Of a stretch of DNA of 64,000 nt, positions 63,415 through 64,000 are shown piece after piece. The position numbers were made by a program, and so were the translations under genes. Within the stretch, counting starts at the first letter, position 1, and every line of letters begins with the position of its first letter. The notes under the pieces were generated by a model. That model was not told where the DNA came from. It worked only from the letters and a program-made list of their open reading frames with translations, and did not search any database. Origin of the DNA: Sphingopyxis lindanitolerans (lineage in GTDB: Bacteria; Pseudomonadota; Alphaproteobacteria; Sphingomonadales; Sphingomonadaceae); assembly GCF_002993885.1 (NCBI RefSeq), contig NZ_CM009578.1, forward strand, positions 2,998,009 through 3,062,008, written 5' to 3'.

Positions 63415-64000
63415 ATGATGATGGTGCGGATCGGGATATTGGGCTGCGCGCGCATCGCGAAGGCCGCGATGATCGACGCGGCGCCGTTCGTGCCGGGGCT
63501 GGAGATTGCGGCGGTGGCCTCGCGCGATGGCGCGAAGGCGGCAGCGTTCGCGGCCGAGCATGGTATAACCGCTAGCTACGACAGCTACGGCGCCATGTTG
63601 GCCGATCCGGCGCTCGACGCAGTCTATATTCCCTTGCCCAGCGCCCTTCATGCCGATTGGGCCATCGCGGCGCTCAAGGCCGGGAAGGCGGTGCTTTGCG
63701 AAAAGCCGCTCGCCTCCAACGCCGCCGATGCGCGGCGCATGGCCGAGACCGCCTGTTCGAACGGCCTGTCGTTGATGGAGGCGGTCCACTATCGCTTTCA
63801 CCCGCTGGCGCGGTTCGTCGACGACCTGCTCGCCGCCGGGCGCCTGGGCCGGATCGAAGCGGTCGAGGCGGGGTTCGAGATTCCGGGGACGTTCGTTGCG
63901 GCCGACGACATCCGCTTCGATGCGCGGCTGGCCGGCGGGGCGATGATGGACGTCGGCAGCTATTGCCTTGGCGCATTGCGGTGGGTGACGGGTGAAGAGC
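63415..64000 (+). CDS. Gfo/Idh/MocA-family oxidoreductase, cut by the window edge
   Basis: Frame starts at ATG 63415 (63418 and 63421 are also ATG) with GGAGGAGAGG just ahead, and runs past the end of the window; about 195 residues are visible. N-terminal Rossmann fold RIGILGCARIAKAAMIDAA, then VYIPLPSALHADWAIAALKAGKAVLCEKPLASN, VHYRFHPLARF and GGAMMDVGSYCLGALRW. The EKPL motif and the H-Y-R-F-H-P pattern resemble NADP-dependent sugar dehydrogenases such as D-xylose dehydrogenase. Substrate unclear; the gene is separate from the OYE cluster and points away from it. Confidence 0.85.
   Translation, partial: MMMVRIGILGCARIAKAAMIDAAPFVPGLEIAAVASRDGAKAAAFAAEHGITASYDSYGAMLADPALDAVYIPLPSALHADWAIAALKAGKAVLCEKPLASNAADARRMAETACSNGLSLMEAVHYRFHPLARFVDDLLAAGRLGRIEAVEAGFEIPGTFVAADDIRFDARLAGGAMMDVGSYCLGALRWVTGEE

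Overview
The window is GC-rich chromosomal DNA from an alphaproteobacterium, most likely a sphingomonad (Sphingopyxis or a close relative). This rests on codon bias, a TonB-dependent receptor embedded in a catabolic cluster, many SDR, BVMO, CoA-ligase and GST paralogues, and dispersed GC-rich hairpin repeats. The genus is inference. No rRNA, tRNA, CRISPR array, insertion sequence or integrase was recognised.

0.7-27.2 kb is an uncharacterised catabolic island of about 26 genes in many divergent units: a DMT exporter, convergently transcribed LeuC/LeuD-type hydro-lyase subunits, two MarR regulators, an NADPH-FMN reductase, two CoA ligases, an alpha/beta hydrolase, an APH-type kinase, a variant enolase, a 2-hydroxyacid dehydrogenase, an alpha/beta-fold protein lacking its nucleophile, a stand-alone MetE core protein, VOC, SMP-30, CMD-family, SnoaL-like and DUF3237 proteins, three GSTs, an MFS carrier, a TonB receptor, a CaiB CoA-transferase and an HMG-CoA-lyase-family enzyme. 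What ties it together is a short inverted repeat, TTAG-N4-CTAA. I find it eight times, always in a promoter-bearing gap and usually between divergent genes, so the island looks like one regulon, probably of one of its MarR proteins. A second palindrome (GTCAA-N5-TTGAC) recurs at three of its promoters. The best candidate for an undescribed system is this regulon, and within it the translationally coupled kinase / variant enolase / dehydrogenase module.

27.3-28.9 kb holds an SDR and an enoyl-CoA hydratase homologue behind a different palindrome. 28.9-33.2 kb holds two membrane-anchored sulfatases and a TetR regulator; both sulfatases share a 17-bp inverted repeat.

33.2-42.2 kb is a complete histidine-utilisation locus of the five-step (formylglutamate) type: hutI-hutH-hutG-hutU-hutD on the minus strand, hutF-hutC on the plus strand, with a HutC-like palindrome between the two arms and a prolyl iminopeptidase downstream of hutC.

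42.3-50.8 kb holds an iron-permease-family protein and kdpFABCDE for high-affinity potassium uptake, with an extra 27-residue membrane peptide ahead of kdpF.

50.8-64 kb holds a PAP2 phosphatase and a second catabolic cluster: a GntR regulator with two tandem operators, an HpcH aldolase, two Baeyer-Villiger monooxygenases, a family VIII esterase, a cupin protein, a CoA ligase, an EthD protein, an SDR and an Old Yellow Enzyme. The logic suggests ketone to ester to acid to CoA thioester. A Gfo/Idh/MocA oxidoreductase is cut by the window edge.
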